Source: Eutypella sp. D-1 (taxonomy: Eukaryota > Ascomycota > Sordariomycetes > Xylariales > Diatrypaceae). From it: a stretch of 64,000 nt of DNA. The stretch spans positions 3,038,001-3,102,000 of the forward strand of contig JAJTTP010000003.1 of assembly GCA_023313575.1 (NCBI GenBank). Reading direction: 5' to 3'. The number at the start of each line of letters is the position of its first letter. Positions within the stretch are counted from its first letter, which is position 1. Below, one piece after another: positions 46,098 through 56,863 of this stretch. The notes below the pieces were generated by a model. It had not been told where the DNA came from. It saw only the letters and a program-made list of their open reading frames with translations, and searched no databases. The translations under genes were made by a program, and so were the position numbers.

Positions 46098-47631
46098 ATG
46101 ACGTCGGGAGAACCTTTTCCTCTTCTGAATACCTCAGCCGACCAATTGCACTCGGCGAGCGATAATGCGAACCCGCGTCGCCGTAGGAAATCGAGCGGGC
46201 TCGGCGGCGAGATTCGTGCCGGCGATACGGGCGCCCCGAGTCTGCACACCGGCCTAGCCAGCCTACAGAGCAGCGGCGGCAGCGGTGGCGGCGGCGGCGG
46301 CTCCCCTTCGCCCGGCGGGAAAGATGCTCTCAGGAAAGGATCCAAGCGCCGAAAGGCCCGTTCCTTCCTGCGACGTTGCAAACATTTCGCCTTCAAGCAC
46401 ACCTGGACTATCCCCCTCGTGATCCTCATCGGCTTCTTTATCGCCTATGCTGTCAACCCGACCGAGTCGAACCCCGTCAAGCACTTCATCTTCCTGTCTT
46501 ACAAGCTGCCCCCGACCCCCGGTGCCGACCCCGACACGCCCCCGCAATACGGCAAGGGCTTGTGGGATATCGCCTTCGTGTCCTTCTATACCGTCGTCCT
46601 GTCCTTCACCCGTGAATTCATCATGCAGGAGTTCCTGCGCCCCCTGGCCCGGTACTGCGGCCTGCGGTCTCGGGGCAAGCAGGCGCGCTTCATGGAGCAG
46701 ATGTACACCGCCATGTACTTCGGCGTGCTGGGTCCCCTGGGAATGTACGTCATGAGCCGTACGCCCGTCTGGTACTTCCACACGGCGGGAATGTACGAGA
46801 ACTTCCCCCATAAGACCCACGAGGCCGTCTTCAAGTTCTACTACCTCTTTCAGGCCGCCTACTGGGCCCAGCAGGCCATCGTGCTGCTCCTTGGCCTCGA
46901 GAAGCGCCGCAAGGACTTCCGCGAGCTCGTCGCCCATCACATCGTCAGCCTCTCCCTTATCGGCCTCAGCTACCGCTTCCACTTCACCTACATGGGCCTC
47001 GCCGTGTACATCACCCACGACATCAGTGACGTCTTCTTAGCTGTAAGTCCTTTTCCTTTTTACCTTTTCCCTCTCCTTCTCCTATACATAACAGCTACTC
47101 TTCGGCCTCCCAAGTAGGCACAGTGACACGTTAAGTTGCTAACGAAACCGCGGCGAACAGACCTCCAAGACGCTCAACTACCTCGACGCCTCCTTCGTGG
47201 GTCCGTACTTCGGCCTCTTCATGTGCGTGTGGATCTACCTGCGGCACTACCTGAACCTGCGCATCCTCTACTCGCTCTTCACCGAGTTCAAGACGATCGG
47301 TCCCTATGAGCTCGACTGGGAGGGCGGCCAGTACAAGTGCTGGATCTCGTTCTACATCACACTGGTGCTGTTGGCCTCCCTGCAGGCCCTCAACCTCTTC
47401 TGGCTCTTCTTCATCGTCCGCATCGCCTACCGCTTCGTCGTCTACCAGACCGCCGACGACGACCGCTCCGAGGCCGAGGAGTCCGACGCTGAGGACCGCG
47501 ACCCCGCTGCCGAAAAGAAGAAGAGGGAGACTGAGAAAACGCCGCTGCTCAATGGCGGCTCTGATGCTGCTACTGCTGCGTCGCAAAACAAGGGCTCGAA
47601 TGGCGCCTCATCGAAATCGAAGGCTCGTTGA
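46098..47631 (+). CDS. LAG1: Ceramide synthase, Lag1/Lac1 family
   Basis: Model: join(46098..47042, 47161..47631), 471 aa. The 118-nt intron has a perfect GCTAAC branch site and the junction is phase 0. It is an ER membrane enzyme that N-acylates sphingoid bases with acyl-CoA to give (dihydro)ceramide. The N-terminal 90 residues are hydrophilic, with a Gly/Ser stretch and a basic patch (KGSKRRKARSFLRRC). The first TM is about 104-121. The TLC domain follows, with the catalytic His pair at about 280-281 (VAHHIVSLSLIGLSY) and the Asp pair of the Lag1 motif at about 308 and 311 (THDISDVFLATSKTLNY). The C-terminal tail is acidic then Lys-rich and cytosolic. Length and motifs are typical. LAG1 and LAC1 are not distinguishable here. 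Confidence 0.95.
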
Positions 47632-49551
47632 TTGTATCCGGGACTTGAGCTGGACTGGACTTGACTTCGTGTACCACACTTTTCTCGAATTATCACGCCT
47701 TGTTTCGTCATTACCGGTATACTATTCTTGTCCCTAGTAGGATAACAACGTTCGAAAAAATTGCCTCTTTTTTGGCTAGAAGGGGCTTTGGACCTTTTTT
47801 TTCTTTAATCAACAGATATTTTTTTCCATCTCTCTGGGGTTGTGGATCCTGAATCTGGGTTGTACGTGTTTCGAGAGGGGCCGCGAACATGATGCCTATT
47901 TTGCTCAGCCTTTAGGCACCAGTCCGACATCCACTCGCAGGCCGCGGATTCCGGCTCCGGTCACCATCAAGGTCATGGCCGCGGTCAAGGTCACAACCCG
48001 AATGGTCCCAAGGAAAAAAAAGAAAAAAGGCCTGTTGGATAAAGCAACACCGACTACGTACCTTTCGGCGTGGCGGAAACGTGGGTTAACGGAATTTAAC
48101 GAATTTTGCACCTTACCTCTCCCCTCCCTTCTAGAAAGGGCGAAGGGAGTCCGCAACAATCAACATAATAATGAATGTTCCAAGGCAGAGGGAGATAACG
48201 AGGGGAGCCCGGAGGAAGGGAGGGCAACCCGGACAGGGTCGGAGACACGGAGCATAAAAAAACATCGTTCACGCCGTATCATATCATCATATCATATCTC
48301 AGAGTTGCATGCATGACCATCCGGCGTTCACGATCGTTTTAGTGGGAAAAGGGGGGAGGGGGGCGGAGACCTGTCTGTATTTTTTCTACTTCTACCTTCC
48401 TCCCCTTCTTTTCTTTCTTTTCCTGGGGCAACCTTTTCTCGTGATGTATCATTATCAACCCCCTTCTTCTTTTTCTTCTTCTTCCCCTTATATAGTTGAC
48501 GTGCCTACGTGAATTGGTATGAATATATTAATGTTAATGCAAAAGCAGAGATAATGAGAGACAGAGAGAGGGTGTCTATCGTGTCTTTTTTTTTCTCGTG
48601 TCGAGTGGTCGCATAGGCGGGGAATGAGTGGACGGATAACCTGGGACACATCTAAGTATGAGGGTAATAGGTAGGTTAGGTAGTAAGTAGTAAGGTGGAG
48701 GACAGGTCTGCTGGAATGTCTACGGACCGCGGCGCTGATCGAAGACTTTCTCCTCCTTGGTGGGCACGACGACAGGGGAGTCTTAATACGCGCGGTTGTA
48801 GTCATTCCGGACGCCGAATAGCGTGCGTCTCTGGGCCTGATGCTGGGGTACCGGTCAACCTCCTCTCCTTCCTAATCTTGAGTGAGCCGACTGCGTTTGT
48901 CTGGCAGAGGTGCGGCTACAGCGGCGGTTCCTAGCCGGTGTTTGGAGTGATTCACTGGAATTGACCATCAGATCGAAACCCGGCGATACACCCTCCCCCG
49001 TCTCGTGTCCTCTTCCCCACCATCCTGATAGTCATCCCATTTCATTCATGATAGACTGTGAATAACTACCAAGCTTACCCCTTAGCCGCCCTACATCGTC
49101 CGGTGCTTTGAGCCAGTCACTGTGGGACTCCCTTCATCCCCCTTCTCGATTCACGTTGTGGGAGACTGAAGGTCCGGGGAATATTCTAACCACTCTGTGA
49201 TTAATATGGTGGTCTGGGCTGGATTCATAAATAATAACCTCGCGAGCGTCATGTAATGGGTATATATATATACATATCTCCCACCCGCTTGAAACGCTTG
49301 GTCCAGTCGAGGCTACCTCGATCTTTCGAGCCTTTCCTTTGGTGAAAAGAGAAGAGAAATAACTTTGTTCTCTCCAGATATCAAAAACCTTCTTATTTAC
49401 CTTACTTAACGTGGGTTGCCACCTCCCGAGGATAGAACAAGACAATAGCTATCACTACCCCGCCGCCACAGATATCAACGACCGGGGCCGGTGCGATTAT
49501 TCTAGCCCTTGCCGGGGATGATATAGAAGCCCGGTTGAGATATATGCAACC
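47632..49551. other. Intergenic
   Basis: No supported gene. ORFs such as 47840-48316 (+) lack motifs. A short minus-strand segment at about 48720-48900 reads with coding-like composition in two frames, but no start, splice sites or family could be assigned (see findings). A TCTTCTTCT pyrimidine tract lies near 48470 and an AT repeat near 49260. Confidence 0.45.
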
Positions 49552-50496
49552 ATGCCTCACCCCGACCGAACACCTTCCATGGAGCGAACCTCGCCGCCTC
49601 CGGGCACAACTAGCAGCTCTGCCCAGACCGACAACGGCGTGACTGTGTTGGCCTATCCCATCTGTGACGATGACAGCGGTGCCGGGTCGTCCGCGACATT
49701 GGGCTCTTCCTCCCCAACACGTAGAGAACATCCAAGCCCCAGCCTGACCTTAGACTTCGATTTCCGCAAGCGACGGGAGGAGAGGCCGGATCCGGTGCCG
49801 TCGCTGTTAGCCGTCCACGACTTGTCGATCAAGAACGGCTGGGACGAGTCGCTCCTCTGGCGTGGCTACGTCACGCAGCGACGTCGCGGCATCTGGCGCG
49901 ACTCCTCTGGCGGCGGCGGCGGCGGAGGGAGGCGCTTGCGCCGGGAGAATCGGCTGCGAAGTTTTTCGGAAACTGATCCCGAGCCCAATACCGAGCTCGA
50001 GAGCCTCCATCACCAAAGCGTTGTTCCTCTGGTGTCCGGACCCGCCCCCAGCTTGGAACCTTCGATCGGCTGCGACGGGGCCCCTGCTAAGAAGGACGGC
50101 GATGGGGATTGCGTATACGTAGAATTTCACCCGCAAGGGCTGCGCTCGACTGCAGCTGAGAGCCAGCATGAGTATCGGCACCAGTCCATCGCGCTTCCGT
50201 CATCCGGGTCAGACCCCGTTGACTCCTTGTCTCCTCCCCTACCGTCACGTCGATCGCCCGCTTCCGCTTTCCCTACCCCGGACCCGATCCCGGTCACGGC
50301 GAACAGGCGGCCCTCACTGGTCTCCGCATTCTCATTCTCATCCTGCTCGACGACCTCCTCCTCCTCCTCCTCCTCCTCGCTATCCGTGTACTCAGTGGAA
50401 GACGAGTCCACGACGACTCCATTACGGCCTCCGCCACCATCCCCACCGCCGCCGCGGGGCGCAGACGGAGGAACACGGAGGAGCTTTCTACGATAA
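49552..50496 (+). CDS. Uncertain orphan ORF, Ser/Pro/Arg-rich, probably disordered
   Basis: Uninterrupted ORF of 314 codons starting ATG CCT. I recognise no family. The N-terminal part has a more structured-looking stretch (about 60-110) containing SLTLDFDFRKRREERPDPVP and HDLSIKNGWDESLLWRGYV. The rest is low complexity: a Gly7 run, Ser-rich tracts (a TCC repeat encodes Ser8, about 270) and Pro-rich repeats before the stop. High GC in third positions agrees with neighbouring genes, but GC-rich DNA also leaves the other frames open here. A second frame (codons beginning at 50280 or earlier) stays open to 50738 with more protein-like content such as SHEISDSDDVGFSYDDNPEV. So this may be a lineage-specific gene, a misjoined model or a decayed gene. 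Confidence 0.4.
   Translation: MPHPDRTPSMERTSPPPGTTSSSAQTDNGVTVLAYPICDDDSGAGSSATLGSSSPTRREHPSPSLTLDFDFRKRREERPDPVPSLLAVHDLSIKNGWDESLLWRGYVTQRRRGIWRDSSGGGGGGGRRLRRENRLRSFSETDPEPNTELESLHHQSVVPLVSGPAPSLEPSIGCDGAPAKKDGDGDCVYVEFHPQGLRSTAAESQHEYRHQSIALPSSGSDPVDSLSPPLPSRRSPASAFPTPDPIPVTANRRPSLVSAFSFSSCSTTSSSSSSSSLSVYSVEDESTTTPLRPPPPSPPPPRGADGGTRRSFLR
50353..50379. repeat. TCC/CTC trinucleotide repeat inside the orphan ORF
   Basis: About nine CTC/TCC triplets in tandem. In the main frame it encodes Ser, in the next frame Leu. Length changes in threes would keep frame. Confidence 0.85.
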
Positions 50497-51448
50497 GGAC
50501 AAGAGGAGCAGCCGCCATTGTGGTGTATTGGAGGGGCCCTCCGAGTCACGAGATCAGTGACAGCGACGACGTAGGCTTTTCCTACGATGACAATCCCGAG
50601 GTATGCGCGAGGGATGCCGACACGTGGAGATACTCGTATACTTCGGAGGACCATAGGGCGTCCATTTTAACGGCCTGTGGGGTGTACGTTAGTGGCAGTG
50701 CCGAAAAAGCCGGGACTCGTTCGCGTCGTGGGCGGTAGGGGATCCGGTGTTGAGATGACTTGTGCTGAGCTTGTTAGGCGTTACTGGTTAGCCGGTCTTA
50801 GGGGCATGTGCATGTTGGTGTATGGTGTTCGGGGTGGTCTGGCCTCGGAAGCAACAATGGAAAAAATTAGAAGAGAAAAAAGAAAGAGAAAAGAGAAGCG
50901 CAGGGCGGCTATTCAGCGACGATCATTGTACTAGCCAGCCAGAATATAAGCCAGAATCGACATCGATTCATGTTCGAGATATATTTTGCTATTCTAGAGA
51001 ATCAGTGCTTGAGCAGCGACTTCATTCTATCTGCCACAGAGGTCTTGAACCGCCACCGGCGTCCGCGAGTTCTCTATCTTAGACACCTCGGATTCGTTAT
51101 CGATCTTCTAGTATGAATCCTCCAAGTCAGAGGCCATAATCAGCCAGATGATACCGCTACCCAGCAGGAAAGGCTTTCATGGCTGGGGGTCGTTGCGTTA
51201 CTCGTCTAATATTGTAGAACATATGTATCATTCATCATGTCTGTCTACAAGACATGGTAGTGGTATATAGTGCGCCCAGCTTGATGTGCCCCAAGACCCA
51301 TAACATATATGCAACCGGACACTAGATAGCCCAGTTGAGTGAGCGAGAATCAGTAGACCGCAAGGGCGCTATTTCTCCAATTTGCACCCACGCCTACCGG
51401 CTTTCTTCCTTCAGCAGATGTGTATAACCCCGCGCCCCCACCTCTCCT
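50497..51448. other. Intergenic, with an alternative-frame extension to 50738
   Basis: From 50497 to 50738 the third reading frame remains open (see findings). From there to the dehydrogenase stop I see nothing beyond a purine-rich AGAAAGAG stretch near 50870-50900 and probable 3' flanks. Confidence 0.5.
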
Positions 51449-53110
51449 TTATACGTATTTATATGGGTTCATGATCCCTTTCGGGTCGTACAGGTTCTTG
51501 AGCTGTTTCATGAGGCCGATCTTGGTGGCGCTCTGGCTGTAGCCGATGTATTTCTTCTTGGCGAGGCCGAGACCATGCTCGGCGCTGATGCTGCCGTTGA
51601 CGCCGGCGATCCACTCGTAGACGAAGGGCTCGAGCAGGTTCTCGACCTCCTTGTCGTAGCGGCGCACGGCGACGTTGAGGTGGAGGTTGGAGTCGCCCAT
51701 ATGGCCGTAGCCGACGACGTCGATGACGGGGAAGCGGTCATCGTCGAGGCTCAGGAGCCCGGCGTCGGCTACGCGGCGCTTGGTGTCCTCGACGATGCGG
51801 TAGAAGTCGCGCAGCGGCAGCGATACGTCGTACTTGTAGACGCCGCCGCCGTGGTTGACGACCTCGGGGATGCCCTCGCGCTGGGCCCACAGCGCGCGCA
51901 GCTGCGTCTCGTCCTGCGCCAGCACGCCGTCGGCCACCAGCTCCCGCGCCATGACGTCCTCGAGGAAGCGCTCCAGTTTCTCGGCATCGTGGTCCGTGTC
52001 GGACCCGCTCGTCTCGATCAGGCAGTAGAAGGGGAAGGGCCCGCCCTCGAGCGGCCGTTTGGCGTCGGTGCGCACGCGGTGGATCAGCTCCTGGCTCGGC
52101 GCGTCCATCATCTCGAAGGCCGACAGGATCTCGCCCAGCTGCACCTTGGCCTCGCGGAACGCCTGCAGCAGCTTGTCGTACGACTCGACGCCGAGGAAGG
52201 CGACGTTCTTCGCCTTACACCGCTGCGGGCAGTGGATGGAGACCGCGGTGATCATGCCGATGGTGCCCTCGCCGCCGATGAAGAGCTGCTTCAGGTCGTA
52301 CCCCGTGTTGTCCTTCCTCAGCTTGCTGAGGTCGTTGAGGATGGTGCCGTCGGGCAGGACGGCCTCGATACCGAGGACGCTGCCGTGTAGGCTACCGTAA
52401 CGGAGCAGGCGGAGGCCGCCGGCGTTGGTGGCGACGTTCCCACCGACGTGGCACGAGCCCTTGGCACCGAGGTCGAGGGGAAAGATGTATCCCTTCTCGG
52501 CCAGGAACTGGTCGGCGACCTCGAGCACGACGCCGGCGTCAACGATCAGGACGCCGCTCACCTCGTCGAAGTAGCGTATCTGGTTCATGCGGCTGGTGCT
52601 GACGACGATTTCGTCGAAGACGGGCACGGAGCCGCCAACGAGACCGGTGTTGCCGCCCTGGGGCACGACAGCAAGCATGTTGTCGTTGCAATACTTGAGG
52701 ATAGCGCTGACCTCCTCGGTGGATCCGGGTTTCAGCACGAGCTTGCAGTGGCCGCGGTACTTTCGCATCCAGTCGCCGTTGTAAGGCTCCATATCATCCT
52801 CGGCGACGTCCTTGCTGACGCCGTCGATCACGGCGGCCTCCTTGCCCAGCAGCTCCTTGAAGTAGGCGACATGCTCGGGCGTGATAGCCGCGAACTTGGG
52901 ATCCCGCTTCAGCTCTGGATAGCTGTCTGTGGTGAACTTGCCTCTCCGGGCCGGCGTGCTGCCGATGCACCGTGCGGGGGTGCCCGATATGCGCCGTGAA
53001 GGGGCGAATCGTGCAATGTTAAGGGAGGCAGAGGCAGAGGTGGTGGTGGGTCTTAGCAGTCTCGGTGTTGACGCCCGGACGACGGGCGCTAGCCTGGATC
53101 TGCATGCCAT
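51449..53110 (-). CDS. DLD2: Mitochondrial FAD-linked D-2-hydroxyacid dehydrogenase (D-2-hydroxyglutarate/D-lactate type)
   Basis: Single exon, 553 aa from the Met at 53110. An in-frame ATG at 53155 would add 15 residues, but the inner start begins a better mitochondrial presequence (MACRSRLAPVVRASTPRLLR), Arg/Ser-rich with no acidic residue for about 60 residues. The FAD-binding type-4 (VAO/PCMH) domain contains PQGGNTGLVGGSVP (about 150-163). It also has the long flavin-site segment around SCHVGGNVATNAGGLRLLRYGS and IGGEGTIGMITAVS. The C-terminal FAD-oxidase domain carries GHMGDSNLHLN (metal-binding His residues) and SAEHGLGLAKKKY. Yeast relatives Dld2/Dld3 oxidise D-2-hydroxyglutarate with pyruvate as acceptor, and animal D2HGDH uses ETF. 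D-lactate is also possible. The family is certain; the exact substrate is inferred. High GC3 produces a long antisense shadow ORF. Confidence 0.93.
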   Translation of the reverse strand: MACRSRLAPVVRASTPRLLRPTTTSASASLNIARFAPSRRISGTPARCIGSTPARRGKFTTDSYPELKRDPKFAAITPEHVAYFKELLGKEAAVIDGVSKDVAEDDMEPYNGDWMRKYRGHCKLVLKPGSTEEVSAILKYCNDNMLAVVPQGGNTGLVGGSVPVFDEIVVSTSRMNQIRYFDEVSGVLIVDAGVVLEVADQFLAEKGYIFPLDLGAKGSCHVGGNVATNAGGLRLLRYGSLHGSVLGIEAVLPDGTILNDLSKLRKDNTGYDLKQLFIGGEGTIGMITAVSIHCPQRCKAKNVAFLGVESYDKLLQAFREAKVQLGEILSAFEMMDAPSQELIHRVRTDAKRPLEGGPFPFYCLIETSGSDTDHDAEKLERFLEDVMARELVADGVLAQDETQLRALWAQREGIPEVVNHGGGVYKYDVSLPLRDFYRIVEDTKRRVADAGLLSLDDDRFPVIDVVGYGHMGDSNLHLNVAVRRYDKEVENLLEPFVYEWIAGVNGSISAEHGLGLAKKKYIGYSQSATKIGLMKQLKNLYDPKGIMNPYKYV

Positions 53111-54093
53111 GTCTAAATGAAGGACCGGGTTGATTTGTGTCGAAGACACACACAAGAGGCAATAGCAACACGGGTGTAGTGACAGTCTGAGTATATGTTC
53201 AGATATTTATTTCCACGGTGCTCTTGAGCCCCTACGATTTCATATTCACAAAAGGGGAAAAAAAAAAGGAGCAAAACAGAAGAGGCCAGAACCGATTGAG
53301 TCTGTGCGAGAAAAAGCGGCTGGATGTTTAACTAACTCCTGCCTCAATGCAAGTTGGTCGGCGGCTTCCGAAGTTGTCACAAAGATTTGAAATTATTCAA
53401 GGTTCCAATAGTGATATCTGCACCGATTCCTGCAAAGTTTGGTGGTGTGATATGCCAAGCAAAAAAGTACGTACCCTCTAACTATGTAAAGTTCTGCACC
53501 TAAAGTTAGGGGGGTCCACTTACAGTACAACACTTTATACTCTACCTACCATACCTAAGTAGATTATCGGACTTTCAGCTAGATGCCATCAACCAGGCGT
53601 GTGATGTTATGAATATTGTATAAATTTAAGTATTGGACATTCACCTTCAAAGATATCATCTTTCGAACGCAGAGTTTCTCCACAGGCCCTCCCACCCTCT
53701 AAAAGGATGTATGCTATCAAGAACGAGGTATCAATATATACTCAGCAAATGCAACACATCTAATTAGAGCAACAACAAACGTGAAGACATCGTGCATTTC
53801 ATACCATGCGTAACAAACCACATGATATATACCGCCCCAAACCTTCCCCCCCCCCCCCCTTTACCTGGGGCTTTCCTGAAAGATAATGCCGAGAAATCGT
53901 GATTGCATTGCTGCGCCTACGTTTCGGCACACACGCAGACGCCAGTGATATAAGTAGAGCCTCCAAGGGAAGCACGCCAACGCCAACGCCAACCCATGAT
54001 GGTTGCAGCTTTGGCGACAAAAAGTAAGAAAGAAATTTCGTTTTAAAAAAATACCGTGAGCCGAGACGCCCCAGAATACAGACAATGCCCCCA
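53111..54093. other. Intergenic upstream of the dehydrogenase and downstream of the transporter
   Basis: Promoter of the minus-strand dehydrogenase followed by the 3' flank of the transporter. Contains a C14 run (53846-53859) and an A9 run near 53260. No gene seen. Confidence 0.6.
53846..53859. repeat. C14 homopolymer
   Basis: Fourteen consecutive C between the dehydrogenase and transporter genes. Confidence 0.9.
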
Positions 54094-56863
54094 TCATTCC
54101 GCGACCCCAATGAGGCTCTTGGGCAGGAAGGCCCACACGGTGCCGACGACGGAGATGGTCAGGGATAGGAGCATGACGAGCCAGGTGAATATGCGCTCGC
54201 GCACGCCGATCTCGTGGCCGAAGAGCTTAAGGTAGAAGGCTAGCGGAAGACTTTTGTTGTGATGAGGTGAACTGTGTTAGCTTCATACGTGTAGAATTAT
54301 TTTTTATCACTTTTCGCGGAGGGGTTTTTCTTTTAGAAAGAGAACAAAAAGAGGGGGGTGGGGCAAGACGACCACCACTTACGTCACGCAGATGGTGAAG
54401 CACAGCGCGCTTCCCATGAAGGCCATGATGGAGTCGAAGGCGGGGAAGAGGATGGCGACGGCGAGGAAGACGAGCAGGGTGACGACCCTGACGACGGCGC
54501 GCGAGGCGGTGCTCGATAGGCGCCGCCGGCCGGCCCCCTCCTCCTCGGCGTTCTGCTGCTGCTGCTGGCGCAGCCCGAAGAGCACCTCGAACGTCGTGAC
54601 GATGGGCTGCGCCGTCAGCGGCACCTTGGTCAGCGGGATGATGGCGATCAGCGCCACCAGCAGGACGTGCGTCACGGCCGGGTAGCCCATCTCTTCCAGG
54701 ATGTTGGCGGTGATCTCGTCCTTCACCCCGCTCCCGAACATCAGGAAGCCCACCACAGCCACCGAGGCGTCGATGAGCCACTAAATAATTCATGCGGTCA
54801 GGTTAGCCGGTGTTGTGCTGGCCAATCTTCGGCGCCTTGTTCATTTCTTCTCAAGTAGATTTTGGGGGACTTGGTCACCACTTACGCTGATCCCGAAAGT
54901 GTATCGTATAGCCTGTTTATTGATTAGCATTTCGGGACCTGTAGAAGTAAAGCAGGGCGGGTGTCCTTACCTCCTTGAAGCGATAGGGGTGTCGCATATC
55001 TCGGTAGATCTGCCAATCGATTTTATTTTAGCATGACACAACAGATGGGAGGATGATTATAGGGATGTACATACGTTAGGAAATACACTATGTCCTCCCC
55101 AAGGCGACATCAACAGCCCAAGAGATAGCGGCAATGCCAGCCAATTTGAAGGAAACAGGTACGTTTCAGCCGGCTCGAGGAGAGACCCGGGGGCGGTAGA
55201 CTTTAGGAACCCGCACACGAAAACAATGATCACCACTAAAAGATCAACCAACAACGGCGTTTAGTTTTCTCCGCTGCGTACCGGATTGAAAAAGGGGGGG
55301 GGGGGGTGGCATACCGCTGAAGTTGCAGATGATACCGATGAAGCTGGTGAAGCTGAGAATGGAGAGGGGGGCGAACTGCAGGGGCAGGAGAATGAGGGCA
55401 CAGACGATCTTCCAGCCGATGACGCTCAGGGTCCCCGGGAAGAGGAGGGCGAGGGAGTCGGCAAAGAGCACGATGAGCGCCACGCAGGCGGCGAGAAGCT
55501 CGAGGGTGAACAGGACCGAGGTCGCGATGCGGGCCCGCCTCCCGAATGAGATGTAGGCGATGTCGGAGAACGTGATTAGCGTGGGGTCCAGGTCCATACA
55601 CCGCGCCAGTATCTTCGCCGTCCAGCTCGTCACCAGTGCGCACAGGGCGAGAATGAGCAGGCCCGGGACCCAGCCCGCGTACCTGATACCCATGGGCAAG
55701 CTGAGCAGCCCGACCCCAATTAAGACGCTGCCATGGCCACCGTTAGTCTAACAAGTCCTAGGTAAAGACCTGATATATATTAGTTATCGTAAATACTTAC
55801 TTTGTGGCGTTCATGACAGTCTGGGGTAGAGTAGACTGTCCCGAAACCGCGAGCACGATCCTGCCTTCTTGCTCCACCTCCTTGACTAGAATGGGCGGCC
55901 TCTCGCCATCCGGCACATTGGCGCCGAACTCCTGCTGCTGACGCCATAGATCTGCCGCGTCGGCCATGGACGGGCGGCTCACGTCCGAGTCGACGGTGCC
56001 GTAGCTCCGGTAGGACCCGTAGCTGCCGACAATAGAGGGCACGGCCAGGTGCGGCGGAAGCTCGAATATCGAGCTGTGGCGGTGGCGGAGGGAGCCCCCG
56101 GACGAGGAGAGCACATTGTATAGATCGCTGCCGCCGCCACTAGACCGCTTCCGCTCCCCTTCGTGCGCGTGGGGTATCAGTAGATGAGACCCCGGATCCG
56201 CCGCCATGCTGCTATCGCTATCCACCACCGCGCTACCGGACAGACCGTCGCCGCCGGCGGCATCGAGACGCTGCCGGAGTAGCGAAGTCCTCGGCCCCGC
56301 GGCCTCGACGTCGGCTATGTCGTCGTCCCGTACTACATGGTGGCGCTGGTGATAGTGTTGGCTCGGGTCGGCGATGCCGTCGTGGTGCTGGGCGGGTTCC
56401 TGGTCGGGCGCGAAGGCGAAATTGGGGCGCTGCGGTAGAACCTCCTGGAATATGGAGGCGCGCTGCCAGCTCCTGCTGAACTGCCGGATACTGTTTACGC
56501 CGCCGTATTCCGCGAGGCCAGCGAACGGGTTCGTGCTTGAGGACCTATCAAGTGAGGGTTGTGGAATTTCGTTGTCAGCCCCTTCTTTCTATCTCTTCTC
56601 TTTTCTTCTATTCCAGTCCCCTCTACCACATGTGTATGTCTATGCACGGGCTGGGGAGGGGGGGGATCCACTACCAACCTCCTACGCGAGAGCTGCGGGC
56701 GCTCGCCGTCGTCGCCATCGTCGCCATTTTCGTGGCTATCGTCTAGTAGAGGCTGTTCCTCGAAGCGGATGCTGTGGTTGCCGGGCGATGAGGCGCTATC
56801 GCTATGGCCCGGTGAGGCGCCCCGCTCGTACTCGTCCCATGACGACGGGTGTCCTGTGGGCAT
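54094..56863 (-). CDS. Vacuolar amino acid transporter (AAAP family, Avt1-like)
   Basis: Minus-strand model in transcript order: 56863..56679, 56544..55801, 55727..55315, 55235..55075, 55009..54971, 54912..54886, 54780..54383, 54250..54094; 707 aa, every junction in phase. Exons 5 and 6 are 39 and 27 nt. The first 300 residues are a hydrophilic, Ser/Asp/His-rich cytosolic domain containing NPFAGLAEYGGVNSIRQFSR and SIFQEVLPQRPNFAFAPDQ, stretches seen in fungal Avt1 relatives. The transporter core begins QSTLPQTVMNATNVLIGVG, with the conserved NxxxGxG segment, then LLSLPMGIRYAGWVPG; about ten to eleven membrane segments follow. The rebuilt segment SPWGGHSVFPNIYRDMRHPYRFKE matches the AAAP signature (GH.vfPni...M..P..f). 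A QQQQQ-rich cytosolic loop lies in exon 7. Avt1-type proteins are H+-coupled importers of neutral amino acids into the vacuole. Only the first donor (GTTGGT) is weak. Confidence 0.9.
55294..55306. repeat. G13 run inside transporter intron 3
   Basis: Thirteen G on the plus strand, read as C in the transcript, just after the 5' splice site of the third intron (55236..55314). Confidence 0.9.

Noticed and set aside
46263..47018. 251-codon ORF antisense to the ceramide synthase
   Set aside because: It mirrors the TLC domain coding region and has no independent features.
47840..48316. 158-codon ORF downstream of the ceramide synthase
   Set aside because: Composition shifts along its length, with a Lys run from an A-rich tract, no motif and no splice context; probably 3' flank.
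51575..52390. 271-codon ORF antisense to the D-2-hydroxyacid dehydrogenase
   Set aside because: The sense frame encodes a complete FAD enzyme. The antisense ORF is a high-GC3 shadow with Val/Asp/Leu-biased, motif-free sequence.
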